Assembly (NCBI GenBank): GCA_947579605.1 | Contig: OX388305.1 | Location: forward strand, 30,331,542-30,395,541 | From: Athripsodes cinereus | Taxonomy: Eukaryota > Arthropoda > Insecta > Trichoptera > Leptoceridae | Direction of reading: 5' to 3' | DNA length: 64,000 nt | Shown here: positions 1 to 12,636 of the stretch, piece after piece | Layout of the letters: each line of letters starts with the position of its first letter | Position numbering within the stretch: the first letter of the stretch is position 1 | Position numbers and translations under genes: made by a program | The notes under the pieces: model-generated | What the model saw: only the letters and a program-made list of their open reading frames with translations | The model's database searches: none | What the model was told of the DNA's origin: nothing

Positions 1-1504
1 TCGTCATTTTTTGATAGATTAGATTAGACTATCAATGTTGTCTCTCTCGCTTCACACAGGCTAGTCTTCTTTAAGACAATACAAGACATCTGTAAATAAT
101 TGAGTAAACATAAATTTTATAATAATTGTTTAAGTTCCATTATAAATTTATTGAATTCTCGTGCTGTAATTAGATTTAATTTGTGAAAAAAATAAAAATG
201 TAATATTTGTGAACCCGGTCACTAGAGTGCTGATTGTAAATTCTATTATGAGTAATCTTAGCAATCAGGTGAACACATAATAAGTATTATTGTATTAAAT
301 GTTTTACTCATAACACGTCATACAACATAGACAAGGATAATCTTCAACACAAAGGGATTCTTTGTAATCCAGATCAAAGCTATTGTCGTGGTCTTGTGCT
401 ATTTAACCGATAAATTCCAATACATACGAGTACACTGTAAGCATACAATCTCCACTAAGTTCTGTTCATGTAGGATTCTATATATTATGTCTAAGAAGAA
501 TTATACAATAAATACAAAATACTTTTTTTACACACAGAAAGTTTTATTTCTTTCTCTAAATTCTTAATTTAATTCGTTAGTGCAAGACCCAAAAGTCATG
601 CGTAGAGCCACATTGTGTCCACTTGGACACAAAATAGGGACTGTAAGATATTAATTAGCAATGTGATAACTGAATCAAACAAATAACTTTCTTCACATCA
701 TCAAAATGATTTTACCGATGAACATTTATAAATAAATTAATACTTTAACTTTTAAGAATATCTGTATCCAAAATGGTTTTGTTTCATCGAAGTAAATATG
801 TAAATCTACATTATTTACATTGAAAGCAGTTATATTGAATATTGTTGGGATATTGAACACTGAAATTAAATGTGTCCATCTGGACACGAGTGTCACTAGA
901 GAATGTCTGTAAATTCTATGAAAAATGCAAGATTGTTATTTGTATTGTATTGTATTAAAATGTTTAATATTACTTAATTTAATAAATTTATATATTTTTT
1001 ATTAATATATTTCACAATTATTTAATAGCAAATAAAATATATATTCAAATTCATAATTCAAATATTTAAATTGAGACAATAATAAACACATTACTATGCC
1101 AGGTAAGTATATTTGACCTCATGTATCTATACACCACTTTCTTACTGAATCGCCTTCTTTATATTCAGTTTAAAAGTACTTAATTCATCTGAATACTTAA
1201 ATTTATTCTCTTTTTTCAAGTCATTGTACCATCCCATTATTAGTTAGGTACTTGCTTAGTTATCTTTGCTATGTACTCATGCCAATGCCTGTGTGTAGGT
1301 ACTTTTGTAGTATGATTTTCCCTGCATATTGTTATTTTTATTGTTTTTTTTTCATGTCAAAGGCTTTTATAGCCGTTTACTGAAGTATTGAGGATGATGT
1401 TCAGTTATTAAATAAGGGTCGGCTGTAGTCCTGAAGACCTTATTTTAGGAAATGTCAAGGTGATTACCACAATTGGAGTAGAAATATTCAAGCTAGGCAC
1501 GGAA
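1..1504. other. AT-rich stretch without recognisable gene
   Basis: Both strands are closed by frequent stops and no motif-bearing reading frame was found. The DNA is low-complexity A/T with short simple repeats. No repeat ends could be placed. Confidence 0.5.
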
Positions 1505-1605
1505 AGTGATCTGATCGGTAGACTGATAGTTGAACAGTCTTGGACTTTCAATTGGGAGATTCAGGTTCGATTTCACTCGTTGACGACTTACTTCACAAGT
1601 CCAAA
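1505..1605 (+). repeat. tRNA-like (SINE-like) fragment
   Basis: The segment contains an A-box-like stretch (TGATCGGTAGACTG) followed about 45 bases later by a B-box-like GGTTCGATTTC, the internal RNA polymerase III promoter arrangement of tRNA genes and tRNA-derived SINEs. It does not fold as a clean tRNA by eye and no anticodon arm is obvious, so a decayed SINE head is likelier than a functional tRNA. It differs in sequence from the two other SINE families in the window (47,226 and 36,582). Confidence 0.4.
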
Positions 1606-3290
1606 TTAAGATTCATCATTAAAAGTTAAGTAAGTGTTCAGAGGCTCGAATCTTATAATTAGATATCTTACTTTAAATTCATATCATAAATAATTAATTT
1701 TTACAGATAATAAATACTATGGTGAAGGAAATTGGATTCAACATTCGTTTTGAAACAATGACGTTCTTTAAAATTCCTTTAATTAGGAATAAACCTTAGA
1801 AAAAACTACTGTACATATTAAGTGTATATTAGAAAATTTCTTAAATAATAAACTGAATCACACAAACGACATAGTAACATACGTACACTAATATATTCCG
1901 TAACATTTGTATATGTAACTGCATGGGTAAAACAGCTTCGCAAAATGGATTTTGGAATGCGGACTATTACTTATATCCATATTACTTACAAAACCTAATA
2001 ACTTATATCCGTACACATTAACACGGATATGACATGGAGTTGACAGAAATATAACAAATAACGATTCATATATTATAATACGTTGAGGTTGTTATATTCT
2101 TCCATAGTTTCAATGGTTTTTTGCGGGTGTGCATAAAATGTACTTGATTTACATTGTGTAGTGTTAGCACGTTAATTACATTGCCATTTCAATTGTTGGG
2201 TATATTAGAGCTCGACTATTATATCATTTATCTATTTTTTTCATATGTATTGCCCTTGATGGATAAATAAAGCGCGTAATAGTTCTAAAAAATTATATGT
2301 TAGTTGATACACAAAGTTTGTAAGCAGAAAAAAATGATAAACACATCATAATTTCGCTCTGTCCGGATCCTACCACAAAAGGTTGTGCAAAAAATAATAA
2401 TATTCTCTTATTGTTTGTGTATTCACGTAGTGAAAAAACATATTGAGATGATAATTACATATTGAAAAATAAACAGTGTTGTTATTACATATTAATTGTC
2501 CGATAAAATAAATAATTTGCAAGGCAAAACATTGAGGGTCAAATATGTACCTAATAAATGTGTTTTTTTAGTAATAAGGTGTGTATGTAATATTATTAAA
2601 TTGTTAATTTTATTTAAATAAAAATATTTGAATTTGAATTGAATTACATTACCTAAAATGTTGGAACATGTCATAACCCAATAATTACATATATTTATTT
2701 AAACAAATATGCATTACATAGCGTAAGATATAGGTACTTTGATTATCTCGATTGACCATATGCGTTTTTATGTCAATATCTAAGTGTTTAAAATATAATA
2801 AAAATAAATTAAAGATAATTTGAACTACCTGCTGGCAGTATTGTAGAAAAAGTAATTTAATATAATTATAAAAATCAATTAAGTATTCGCTCAACTATTT
2901 GCAAATATTATGTATATTACGCAATAAATACGAAGTACATCACCAAACGTTGTATGTCTGTACGTAATACGAGTACATATACATACATACATTATATTAG
3001 AATGCAAGGACGCAAACTTTATATCTATGCTGTACGTAAGAATAATTTATCTACTAAATAAAGTGCGAAATAATCGTTAATGCTTTATAAGACTTCCGCT
3101 AATTACGTTCAAATGTAAACTTGTAAATAGTTGGAAACCAAAATAAGTTTTGTAAGCGATGCATTTTGTAAAGTAGGAAAGTAAAAAATAAGTGAGTAAG
3201 CGTCGCGTCGCTGAAAAGCCGTGAAATAAGGAACATTGATTTATACAAATGATGTTAATAAAATTTGGGAAATAGTTTTGTTAATTCAAA
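1606..3290. other. AT-rich stretch without recognisable gene
   Basis: Only short ORFs without family motifs are present. I see no splice-linked exons and no repeat termini here. Confidence 0.5.
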
Positions 3291-3440
3291 AAATAAAACT
3301 CTTCACGGGCCATTTACATTTTGAATTCAGCGATGAGACATGCCACTGATCCTAAATGTAATATTTTTTTGACACAGGGAAGACAGCTGCATGTTTATTT
3401 CCTGCGGCTAATTACCCCATTTGTTGATAGTAAAGTAGTA
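3291..3440 (+). repeat. Dispersed repeat D, copy 1
   Basis: This stretch shares ordered blocks with 24,756-24,970, 34,120-34,215 and (inverted) 62,420-62,660: an AATTCAGCGATGA block, then a block ending in GGGAAGACAGC, then a TTTATT..CTGCGGCT block, then a segment around CCCCATTTGTTG. The blocks keep order and spacing, which defines a dispersed family of about 240 bp. Its class is not clear. It lies just upstream of a LINE relic at 3,495. Confidence 0.5.
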
Positions 3441-3494
3441 GTAAATTTGTGCGATATTTTTTTGGTTATTTATTGTATATCTTTATATTATAAA

Positions 3495-3653
3495 AGTGGA
3501 GTAGTGGAGTGGCGAACTCGTGAAGATAAAAGGAGCAGAGGAAGACCTCCAACACGTTTGTCAGAAGACATCAAAAGAATCGCTGGTGACTGGTTGCAGA
3601 AAGCTCAGGACAGAGATGCCTATGTTCAGCAGTGGACAGGATTAACTGAATAA
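3495..3653 (+). pseudogene. LINE reverse transcriptase, C-terminal fragment
   Basis: The reading frame ends in residues like RSRGRPPTRLSEDIKRIAG, then DWLQKAQDRDAY and a terminal QQWT segment before the stop at 3,651. This layout (RGRPPTRW-like motif, D-I-x-x-AG, then AQDR and W) is typical of the extreme C-terminus of endonuclease-reverse transcriptase polyproteins of insect LINEs. No reverse transcriptase core precedes it, so this is a 5'-truncated relic. It belongs to a different LINE family from the fragments at 6,640 and 10,692. Confidence 0.65.
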
Positions 3654-4396
3654 GTAAGTTATATTATGAATGTATAAGATTTCCTCTACGTATAACTCAT
3701 TTAGGAAATTATCTATTAATAAAAAGAGATAAACTTAATACCTATGTTTGATGTTTTCGCATTAGTTGACTTGATGATGTTTATTAGGTCACGTGTAGAC
3801 GTGACGGTATCTGTAATTAATGTTGACTTAGAATGTTTGAAAAAAAAGCGCTCAAAATAAAGATTTTTAGTACATAATTGTCAACTTGGTAAACAATTAA
3901 AAGTAACCAGAGTTGAGAGAATTGAGAATAAAATCTTCACTAGTCTAGATGGAGACGTTATTGAAACTCAGTGACCTTTCAAGGTTATGTCAACAGCTGT
4001 AAAGAAACAAAATAGTCTTTGTAAAATAATACAAAGCGTTAGTAATAGTATAAACAGTGATAATATCAATAAAATGTCTATAACAGTGAGTTAATGAATT
4101 AGAGATTAGGTATATGTCTGTATGTTACTTTTCTTATCAAACATTTTTTTTCATTTTGTTCATTTTGGGAAGATTTACAGAACATCTAAAAGTGTTTCTA
4201 TGTATTATTAAGAGCTTCATGTGTATAGGCATTTACAAAGTATAATGTTATATTATAGATCGATATATTTATAAAATACTTTACTAAATCTAGTTCAGAT
4301 TAACAAAATTATAATAATAATTCAAGAGTTTTTGTGTTTAAACTGTGGAAATCCATTTTTAATTTATTCGGTATGTAATAACAATCTTGATGGGTA
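3654..4396. other. No recognisable feature
   Basis: AT-rich DNA with no ORF that carries motifs and no clear repeat ends. Confidence 0.5.
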
Positions 4397-4743
4397 TAAT
4401 ATCGGTAATAGAATTAAAATAGATTTAAAATAAAACCCTGTATTACTTTCACTATGAATAATATTTGCCTTTCGGGTAGACACCCATCATCAGTGAGTTT
4501 TAATTAGGGACTAAATACAAGGAAGAAAGAATTTTTACAGATGTTTACAAATATTATGAGATGATAAGTAAAGTATGTCTGGGATCTATGGAGGTGTGTG
4601 TAGCATATTATTGAGAGCAGGTAAGGGTGAGTCAAATATTATTCATAGTGAAAGTAATACAGTGTTTTATTTTAATTATATTAAAGTAAACTTTCAGAAT
4701 TTTATTCCAAGTACTATAGCTACAATCATTAATATCGGTAATA
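4397..4743. mobile_element. Short element with 41-bp inverted repeats inside a 14-bp direct repeat
   Basis: Positions 4,427-4,467 and 4,633-4,673 are inverted copies of each other over 41 bp with one mismatch; each contains TTACTTTCACTATGAATAAT. The block is flanked by the 14-mer TAATATCGGTAATA at 4,397-4,410 and 4,730-4,743, which looks like a long target-site duplication. Next to the left inverted repeat, on the minus strand, lies a hammerhead-like CTGATGA..GAAA motif (4,467-4,495). The same TTTCACTATGAAT block sits beside the motif at 34,620-34,683, so the two belong to one family. A Penelope-like or retrozyme-type origin is a hypothesis only. Confidence 0.55.
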
Positions 4744-4902
4744 TTATATTCAAAACAATCACTTATTTAAATTGTTTTTGCCTAAAAAATTTAAATTTAT
4801 TTCATTTTTGGTCGATTTCAGGTTAAATAATGTATCTCAAGAATTATTTAATTAAATCTCAATGGTATGAAATTTATAATTAAATATAAAATAATCTCTA
4901 TT

Positions 4903-4942
4903 ATTATTATTATTATTATTAATATTATTATTATTATTATAT
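4903..4942. repeat. (TTA)n microsatellite
   Basis: Imperfect run of TTA/ATT trinucleotides, interrupted once by TTAATATTA. Confidence 0.85.
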
Positions 4943-5765
4943 AAAATCTTATATAAGCAAATGAAAACAATAATGAAGAACTTATTAAACATCGACAATT
5001 GAACGAGTCAAAATTTTCTATTAATAAATATCTATTATGTTGAAATAACAAAGTTCACAATCCTCTTACGACTGAACTTAGGTGGCTATTGGCTGTAAAT
5101 ATTCATGAATTCGAGACCCAATCCCTATTTGAATACATAAATCGCAAAATTAACCCGAATAGATTAATATTCAAGTACATACCAACTTATGCATCGGGTA
5201 ATTAAATTTTAATTTTTTTAAATTTTTGAGACTATTTCTATGTTTTTGTTGAAGGATAAGAGGTAGACAATATTTAAAATATTTTCATCCGATAAAATTA
5301 TGCAGTTAAAATTTTGAACTACCTAACGCCATAAATGAATAAGGTAACTCTAAAAATAATATTGATTTCATCTTCAGGATTTCACTTACATTATCAATCA
5401 CTTTTTGAATTGATAAAAACAATAGACACGGAAAATGGCATGGGATATAAAAAAACGTCTCACGAACATCGTTAAAAGAGGAATGTTTTTTTTTCCTATT
5501 CAATCTTTATCTGTATTATTTATAAATAAATTGGCATCCAATAAATCAATTTTATGTTTTTACGACTACATTAAAATAAAAATACTTACTTTAGACAAGT
5601 CGTGAAATAGCTTTTATATTACGGTTTTAAGTTTTATTACCTATATATTGAAATATTTACTGATAATATAAAAAAAAACTTCATCTTAGATGCTTTGCTT
5701 TGGAACTAGAAAAAACAAATATACGATCGATTAATTTAAACTGAGAAATTCTAGGATAGATTGAT
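4943..5765. other. No recognisable feature
   Basis: AT-rich sequence with short ORFs that lack family motifs. Nothing can be assigned. Confidence 0.5.
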
Positions 5766-6998
5766 TGGCATTTCAGGAAGTTGGATGGTTATTAGAATAG
5801 TGTGTGTAGATAATATGTATTTTATGTTAATATTGTTAAGTCTACTTGTGTAGTTGATGGATTAACTTCGTAAGCCTTTTACCGCACACTGCATTGCAAA
5901 TGGACAGTTACAGCCTGCTTTGTCTGATCTGTACAACGCACTGTTTTCCTGCCTCAACGTCTTGTCCCTGGCGTAGAATTTGCCATAACCGATTTTTCTG
6001 TATTCTCATCTTCTCAACGCGCGATGTGTCCAAAAGAATTCTGAATTATTTGGGTACAGATAACGGAGAGCTAAAAAATTGAATATTTGTAAATAAAATT
6101 ATTCTCGTGCTACATAATATGTCTGAAATATCTTTGATATATAATTTCTAGGTACTAAAAAGCGTAGGAAGATAGGTGTATTTTTATCTTCGCCATAAAG
6201 CAGAATGCTGGGGAGATATTTGGGGTAAGTGAAATCCTTTTCAAAAACATGACGAATGCACCCACTCTACCACCCACGTTTACAATGAGAAAGGCTGTTG
6301 TACATACTTAATAAATATTAGAGTGAGGATGGCATTGTATAAATAATACGACGCACGTCAAGAAAGTTGTTGATATCATGACCGAGAAGTAATCAAACGA
6401 AATGAAAAATAATATTTCGTCAAAGCCTAATTGACCTCATGATTTTAAGTTTTCCGCGTTGATACTATAGTTATACAAATTCGTCAGACAATAATGTGAA
6501 TCAACTTCTCACAACTTGTCTATGACAAACTCATCAATGTTACGGAATATCTGCGTATTACGTATAACCCAACTCATCAATGTTACGGAATATCTGCGTA
6601 TTACGTATAACCCAACTAACTAACCGTGGACCATCAGTAAGAGGGAAAGCGGACGGTTAGCGGCATTTGAAGATTCATTGGTCGGAACACGTCGAAAACG
6701 AAGAAGTGTTAACCAGGGTTGGCGAAAAAAGGCAACTCCTCAAAAGAATCTGCCAACAACGAGCTAATTGGATTGGCCACAACATCAGGCACCCAGGACT
6801 GCTCATCGCAATCGCAGAGGGCAGGACCGAAGGCACAAATGGCAGAGGTCGACCGAGAGACGCCTATATGGACCAACTGAAGAGGGACATGAGCTGTGGC
6901 TCATATGGAGTTGAAGAGACTGGCTGAGAATAGGGAGGAGTGGAGAAATAAGTCAAAACTCGTTGCAGACCAATCCAATGGATTGTAACTCATTATAT
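5766..6998 (+). repeat. Long inverted duplication, left arm
   Basis: This 1.2 kb segment matches the reverse complement of 10,681-11,946 with only a few scattered substitutions. It differs by a roughly 24-bp deletion near 6,668 and a 2-bp deletion near 6,904 that breaks the LINE frame. Both arms share an internal tandem duplication of about 42 bp (6,528-6,612: CTGCGTATTACGTATAACCC occurs twice). The arm is composite: non-LINE sequence to about 6,640, then the 3' end of a LINE. Because the same chimaeric junction and internal duplication occur in both arms, the composite formed once and was copied, instead of two independent LINE insertions. Confidence 0.85.
6640..6985 (+). pseudogene. LINE endonuclease-reverse transcriptase, C-terminal fragment (copy 1)
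   Basis: The frame starting near 6,667 reads KIHWSEHVENEEVLTRV, then a WIGHNIRHPGLL segment, GRGRPRDAYMDQLKRDMS and, after a 2-bp deletion, an ENREEW segment. W-x-x-HV-x-NEEVL-x-RV followed by ANWIGH and RGRPR is the usual C-terminus of arthropod LINE polyproteins. There is no reverse transcriptase core, so it is 5'-truncated. The other copies are 10,692-11,036 and 12,035-12,490 (both minus) and a short tail at 48,112. Confidence 0.8.
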
Positions 6999-9169
6999 AT
7001 ATACGTATAACCCAACACCACGTAAAAAATAACTGTCATGTTTTTTTTATAAGAAGTTAGTTACCGCAGCATTATTTTTTTGCTGGAATCCAAAAAGAAC
7101 TTAATACTGGATTGGATGTATGCCAATACAACCTACATTATAACTGAATATAATATTACAATATATAATATTACAATATGTAAGTGTGGTATGTATTTAT
7201 ATATCAGATATTTTATAAATTATGCGTCTACTTCAATTTTGCATATTTATAATACATGCTATGGATTCTTTGCTCTGTGTTAGGTGTGGGCACGCTGTTA
7301 TATGTATATTCAAGAATTGCTATTCTATTAGTTGATTAATGTACATTTATTTAACAAAATAAGCTTAATTACATTATTCAAAATACAGTGTAGGTACCTA
7401 TAAAGTTTTTTGGTAGCCTACAACAGTCGCGTGCTTGTTTAAATTATGCGAGTGTAATTTACTGCACAAAACGTTATAATATAAATAACGTAACTATCTA
7501 CGTAAGAAAGAAAAAAATGAAAATAAGAAATTCATTTTACAATACCGAGTGGCGTAAAATGTGATTGTTGATGTTATTTATTAAATTCGTTTCCAAGTAG
7601 GTATTGAGGATGATAAAAATTAGAAACTATATCGGTGTTTCAGAGCAAAGGCTGTTGTATTTTTGACTATAATCGTTTTAAAATTACTATTTATAACCAA
7701 AGATGTACTTGCTTGATGCTTATAACGTATTTTTTTTATTAAGGCAGTAAAAATACTAGCGGGATATTTTATTTTGTAATAAAATACTTAATAAAATAAT
7801 AAATATTTTGTAATACATGTTACTGGTTTAAAATTTCATTTCACTTATAGCTAAAGGAAAATACTGATTTCTAGCAAGAGTTTGTTAAAATGCAGGGAAA
7901 CTTAATGTCAATAAGATGCTGCTGAATACAAAATTTCCAAAAAAAAAAATATTATAAATTTTCCAACGGAACCTTGTCACGATTGTCTAGGCTAGTAGTA
8001 TCCTTGTTCAAATATTGATACATGCGCAGTATCAAACATACATCACAATTCTGTTGAAGATATCTACTTGTTAGTATATATGCAGTCTAATACCACATAC
8101 TTCCCTCCCTTTGATTCATGAACCATGATGGCTATGTGATGGCATATAGCGTGAGTAACTAACAACAAGGTAATCACTAATCAGGACACGTGCGCTGTCA
8201 GATGTAGGTACAACACGAAACTAAATATCTACCACAACTTAACTATCATACACGCAATCTAGAAAATTACTATTCTTTTGTCTATTCATTCACCGAGGAA
8301 AAGCCTAATAGGTATACAACTATAGTAAAATAACTAGAGGGAAATATTAATTTTGTAGCCTGAAATTTTATAACCTTTTCCTACATAATATATGCACCTA
8401 CTATCCAAAACTCGGCAGGAGTTCTTTTATTAGATGCACTTTGAGAGATATTGTACAAGAGAGTAAATGATTCATCTATTATTACAATTATTCATTTCTA
8501 ACATGAAGGTGGTCGTTACGACATACTTATACGAGTACACATGAGATTTTTAAAATTGTATAGATATCAGTTAACGGTAACACTCTAAACAATAAATGAT
8601 TTTTATTCTCTTTAAATAATATTGTACCTCCGGAAAGATTTAGTTCTTAGAAAAGAGAAACAATTAATTCTAAATATAATATAATCTACAACACGGGTCG
8701 CCCTTAAATTGCTTTTTGATATTTTTCCGCTCTAAAACTGGTTATAATCGTGTGAGGTAGAGTTTTAATATTGTTTGTACCCCCCACCCACGTAATTCAT
8801 AAATACTAAATGAACTTCAACAGAAGAGGTAGATAGATAATCGATGAAGTTAGTTAAATATAATCGTACAATTGCCAATAGGTATAATAAGGTATTGTTT
8901 ATCACGAACCATAGAAAAACATGGATAACCTTGTGTTATTATGTTCCTAAGCCTGCGACATGATTTTAAATATTCATCATAATATCAATGAATGAATCAA
9001 TACATAATACAATATTTGATGAACACTAACACTAACACTGCCTATACATTTGTACGTTAAATAACTGAACAAAAAGAGAATTTATATTTATGCTCAATGG
9101 GTAATATGAGACAAATAACAGGTAGTAGATATTAAGTTGTGTAACATTTCATTTATTTCATGAAAGGCC
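6999..9169. other. AT-rich stretch without recognisable gene
   Basis: Only short ORFs without motifs. I see no exon-like block and no repeat ends. Confidence 0.45.
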
Positions 9170-9480
9170 TGAAGCCTTAACACAATTCTTATAAACGTAA
9201 TAATAGGTGTTACGAAGGGCTGGAACGATGGAAGATGTTGTCCAGTATAAAGATGAGAATACTGGCATATTTGGGACACGTATTCCGAAATGTAAAATAT
9301 GGTTTTCTCCAACTCATCGTGAAGGGAAAAATTTAAAAAGTGAGGGTGCTGGTTGAGAAACATAAGAGAGTGGACCGGAATCCAGAGGGTGGAAGAGCTG
9401 TTCAAGATCTGTGAAAGAGGCTAGCACAGGACAGAGAAGCCTACGCCATAGACGAAGTAGACATGGCACTTTGAGAAGAA
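9170..9480 (+). pseudogene. Degenerate LINE C-terminal relic
   Basis: With frame changes and stops the plus strand reads ILAYLGHVFRN, then YGFLQLIVKGK, and further on LAQDREAYAID. The pattern YLGHV-x-RN..Y-x-LLQLI-x-GK is the LINE polyprotein C-terminus of a lineage distinct from the WIGH-type fragments in this window. At least two in-frame stops make it non-functional. Confidence 0.6.
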
Positions 9481-10597
9481 GAAGTGATAATATTAATATT
9501 ACAAGATAGCAATAAAGGTATTGTTATCACAGTTAAATAAAATTTATATATTAATTTATAAAATGTGTGTTGCCTCTGACAATTATAACTTCCATTACAT
9601 TCACCCATTCAAGCACTTAATAAGAACAATATTCATTAAAAATATTTCAAAAATATCAATAATTGAAAAAATATAAAGAATAATCAAAATACATATTTAA
9701 CTTTCAGACAATTTATACGTAATCAATATCCACACGTAACAGTTTTACCAAAAATAATAATTTAACCAAACACTGATATACTTATCCATGAGATGTATAC
9801 GTGATATATACAAATTAATACAATTTTTCTAATGAAATACATTTTCTAAATTATGAAAAAATACATTTTCTAAATCCTAATTATGAAAAAATATCAGTAT
9901 CAATCTGCAAGCTGTGTGCAAATATGTAATACACAAATATGATAATATTCCTAAATATTCATTTCCGTGAAAAATTAAAATAATGATAATTATTAAATAT
10001 TGATCGTTTCCTATTTTATTTACGATATAAAAGCGAAAAGATTATTCTAAAATATATTTTAAAGGAAATTGTACACCTACGTTGTTACATTTTACACAAA
10101 CAAAAATATTTTATCCATTATCTTATTTTCACGATGAAGAATAATATAATACGATGTTATTTCACGAATAACACGGAGTTCTAAAATTTACAACTAAGGA
10201 AATTTGTATGTTCTTCGTATGAATTCTCATTAATTGAAATGAGTATTGATCCAATCAACCCTCTGTCGGACATACTTATGTACGTACATGACCACAACGT
10301 AAATTAGTTTCTACTACAATAGTATTACACCATCTAACTATATATATATATATATATATTTTATCTAGATTAAACACTTCTCAGTTATCAGGTATTATAA
10401 TAATAAAGCGTACATCGTTACAGCTACATGGAAGGGGATATATTGTGAAGTAGTTTAATTGAGAAAGTTTACATAATATTACAGTGACGAAAGTTTCAAG
10501 CTGCATGATATAGAAATATTCATTGACATATTTTCAGTCAACCCTCCTTAACACTATCTGAAAAGACTAACGAAATCGTAGATTACGAGTAAATTAT
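9481..10597. other. No recognisable feature; short (TA)n run
   Basis: AT-rich DNA without motif-bearing ORFs. A short (TA)n run lies at about 10,339-10,360. Confidence 0.5.
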
Positions 10598-10680
10598 ATC
10601 GTCGTTGCATATTCAAAATAAGGTACGTCAATTTATAAGTGTTTTGATATTTCTAGAATAAACTGCTTATAATGATATTA

Positions 10681-11946
10681 TATATAATGAGTTACAATCC
10701 ATTGGATTGGTCAGTAACGAGTTTGGACTTTCTTCTCCACTCCTCCCTATTCTCAGCCAGTCTCTTCAACTCCATGTATGAGCCACAGCTCATGTCCCTC
10801 TTCAGTTGGTCCATATAGGCGTCTCTCGGTCGACCTCTGCCATTTGTGCCTTCGGTCCTGCCCTCTGCGATTGCGATGAGCAGTCCTGGGTGCCTGATGT
10901 TGTGGCCAATCCAATTAGCTCGTTGTTGGCAGATTCTTTTGAGGAGTTGCCTTTTTTCGCCAACCCTGGTTAACACTTCTTCGTTTTCGACGTGTTCCGA
11001 CCAATGAATCTTCAGCATGCGTCTATAGCACCACATTTCAAATGCCGCTAACCGTCCGCTTTCCCTCTTACTGATGGTCCACGGTTAGTTAGTTGGGTTA
11101 TACGTAATACGCAGATATTCCGTAACATTGATGAGTTGGGTTATACGTAATACGCAGATATTCCGTAACATTGATGAGTTTGTCATAGACAAGTTGTGAG
11201 AAGTTGATTCACATTATTGTCTGACGAATTTGTATAACTGTAGTATCAACGCGGAAAACTTAAAATCATGAGGTTAATTAGGCTTTGACGAAATATTATT
11301 TTTCATTTCGTTTGATTACTTCTCGGTCATGATATCAACAACTTTCTTGACGTGCGTCGTATTATTTATACAATGCCATCCTCACTCTAATATTTATTAA
11401 GTATGTACAACAGCCTTTCTCATTGTAAACGTGGGTGGTAGAGTGGGTGCATTCGTCATGTTTTTGAAAAGGATTTCACTTACCCCAAATTTCTCCCCAG
11501 CATTCTGCTTTATGGCGAAGATAAAAATACACCTATCTTCCTACGCTTTTTAGTACCTAGAAATTATATATTAAAGATATTTCAGACATATTATGTAGCA
11601 CGAGAATAATTTTATTTACAAATATTCAATTTTTTAGCTCTCCGTTATCTGTACCCAAATAATTCAGAATTCTTTTGGACACATCGCGCGTTGAGAAGAT
11701 GAGAATACAGAAAAATCGGTTATGGCAAATTCTACGCCAGGGACAAGACGTTGAGGCAGGAAAACAGTGCGTTGTACAGATCAGACAAAGCAGGCTGTAA
11801 CTGTCCATTTGCAATGCAGTGTGCGGTAAAAGGCTTACGAAGTTAATCCATCAACTACACAAGTAGACTTAACAATATTAACATAAAATACATATTATCT
11901 ACACACACTATTCTAATAACCATCCAACTTCCTGAAATGCCAAATA
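10681..11946 (-). repeat. Long inverted duplication, right arm
   Basis: Reverse-complement partner of 5,766-6,998. This arm keeps the bases missing from the left arm near 11,015-11,040 and the intact LINE frame, so it is closer to the ancestral state. It contains the same internal tandem duplication of about 42 bp (11,093-11,180). The arms are about 3.7 kb apart and could form a long hairpin if transcribed together. Confidence 0.85.
10692..11036 (-). pseudogene. LINE endonuclease-reverse transcriptase, C-terminal fragment (copy 2)
   Basis: An open frame of 114 residues begins MWCYRRMLKIHWSEHVENEE and ends TDQSNGL before the stop. It has the WCYRRML, NEEVLTRV, WIGH, RGRPR and ENREEWRR motifs in the order usual for the end of LINE polyproteins. 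Everything N-terminal of WCYRRML is replaced by unrelated sequence upstream of about 11,083, so it is a truncated fragment and not a gene. Confidence 0.8.
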
Positions 11947-11950
11947 AAAT

Positions 11951-12495
11951 GCCATTCAAAATAAGGTACGTCAATTTATAAGTGTTTTGATATTTCTAGA
12001 ATAAACTGCTTATAATGATATTATATATAATGAGTTACAATCCATTGGATTGGTCAGTAACGAGTTTGGACTTTCTTCTCCACTCCTCCCTATTCTCAGC
12101 CAGTCTCTTCAACTCCATGTATGAGCCACAGCTCATGTCCCTCTTCAGTTGGTCCATATAGGCGTCTCACGGTCGGCCTCTGCCATTTGTGCCTTCGGTC
12201 CTATCCTCTGCGATTGCGATGAGCAGTCCTGGGTGCCTGATGTTGTGGCCAATCCAGTTACTTTGTTGTTGGCAGATTCTTTTGAGGAGTTGCCTTTTTT
12301 CGCCAACCCTGGTTAACACTTCTTCGTTTTCGATGTGTTCCGACCAATGAATCTTCAGCATGCATAGCACCACATTTCAAATGCCGCTAACCGTCCGCTT
12401 TCACTCTTGCTGATGGTCCACGTCTCGCACCCATATAGCAATATGCTCCACACAAAGGCTTTAGTGAGATTCTTCCTCACGCTTAAATCAATATT
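11951..12495 (-). pseudogene. LINE C-terminal fragment with shared 3' flank (copy 3)
   Basis: This copy repeats 10,609-11,090 directly, including about 70 bp downstream of the LINE stop, so LINE and flank were duplicated together. It continues further into the LINE: the minus strand upstream of MLKIHWSEH encodes a region resembling the LTKAF..LYGCETW segment of such polyproteins (sequence TCTCGCACCCATATAGCAAT on the plus strand, 12,424-12,443). An 8-bp deletion near 12,361 shifts the frame. It ends near 12,495. Confidence 0.65.
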
Positions 12496-12636
12496 AGTAA
12501 TATTATAACCATTTTATAAAGTGGTTATTTGTATGAAATAATAAAATTTAATATTTTAAAAATAATATCATATGCCAATAAAAAGTCCAAACAAAAATTT
12601 TAACGCCGTAATGTACAGTTTATAAAGTATAGATCA

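Noticed and set aside
1078..1092. ATGCCAG|GTAAGT as a first coding exon
   Set aside because: A two-codon exon with a good donor, but no acceptor with an open continuing frame was found.
7080..7283. Small ORFs rich in Ile/Tyr/Asn across the AT-rich left half (for example 7,080, 14,302, 18,326, 19,585)
   Set aside because: Composition is explained by AT-rich DNA. There are no motifs, signal peptides or splice-linked exons that would support genes.
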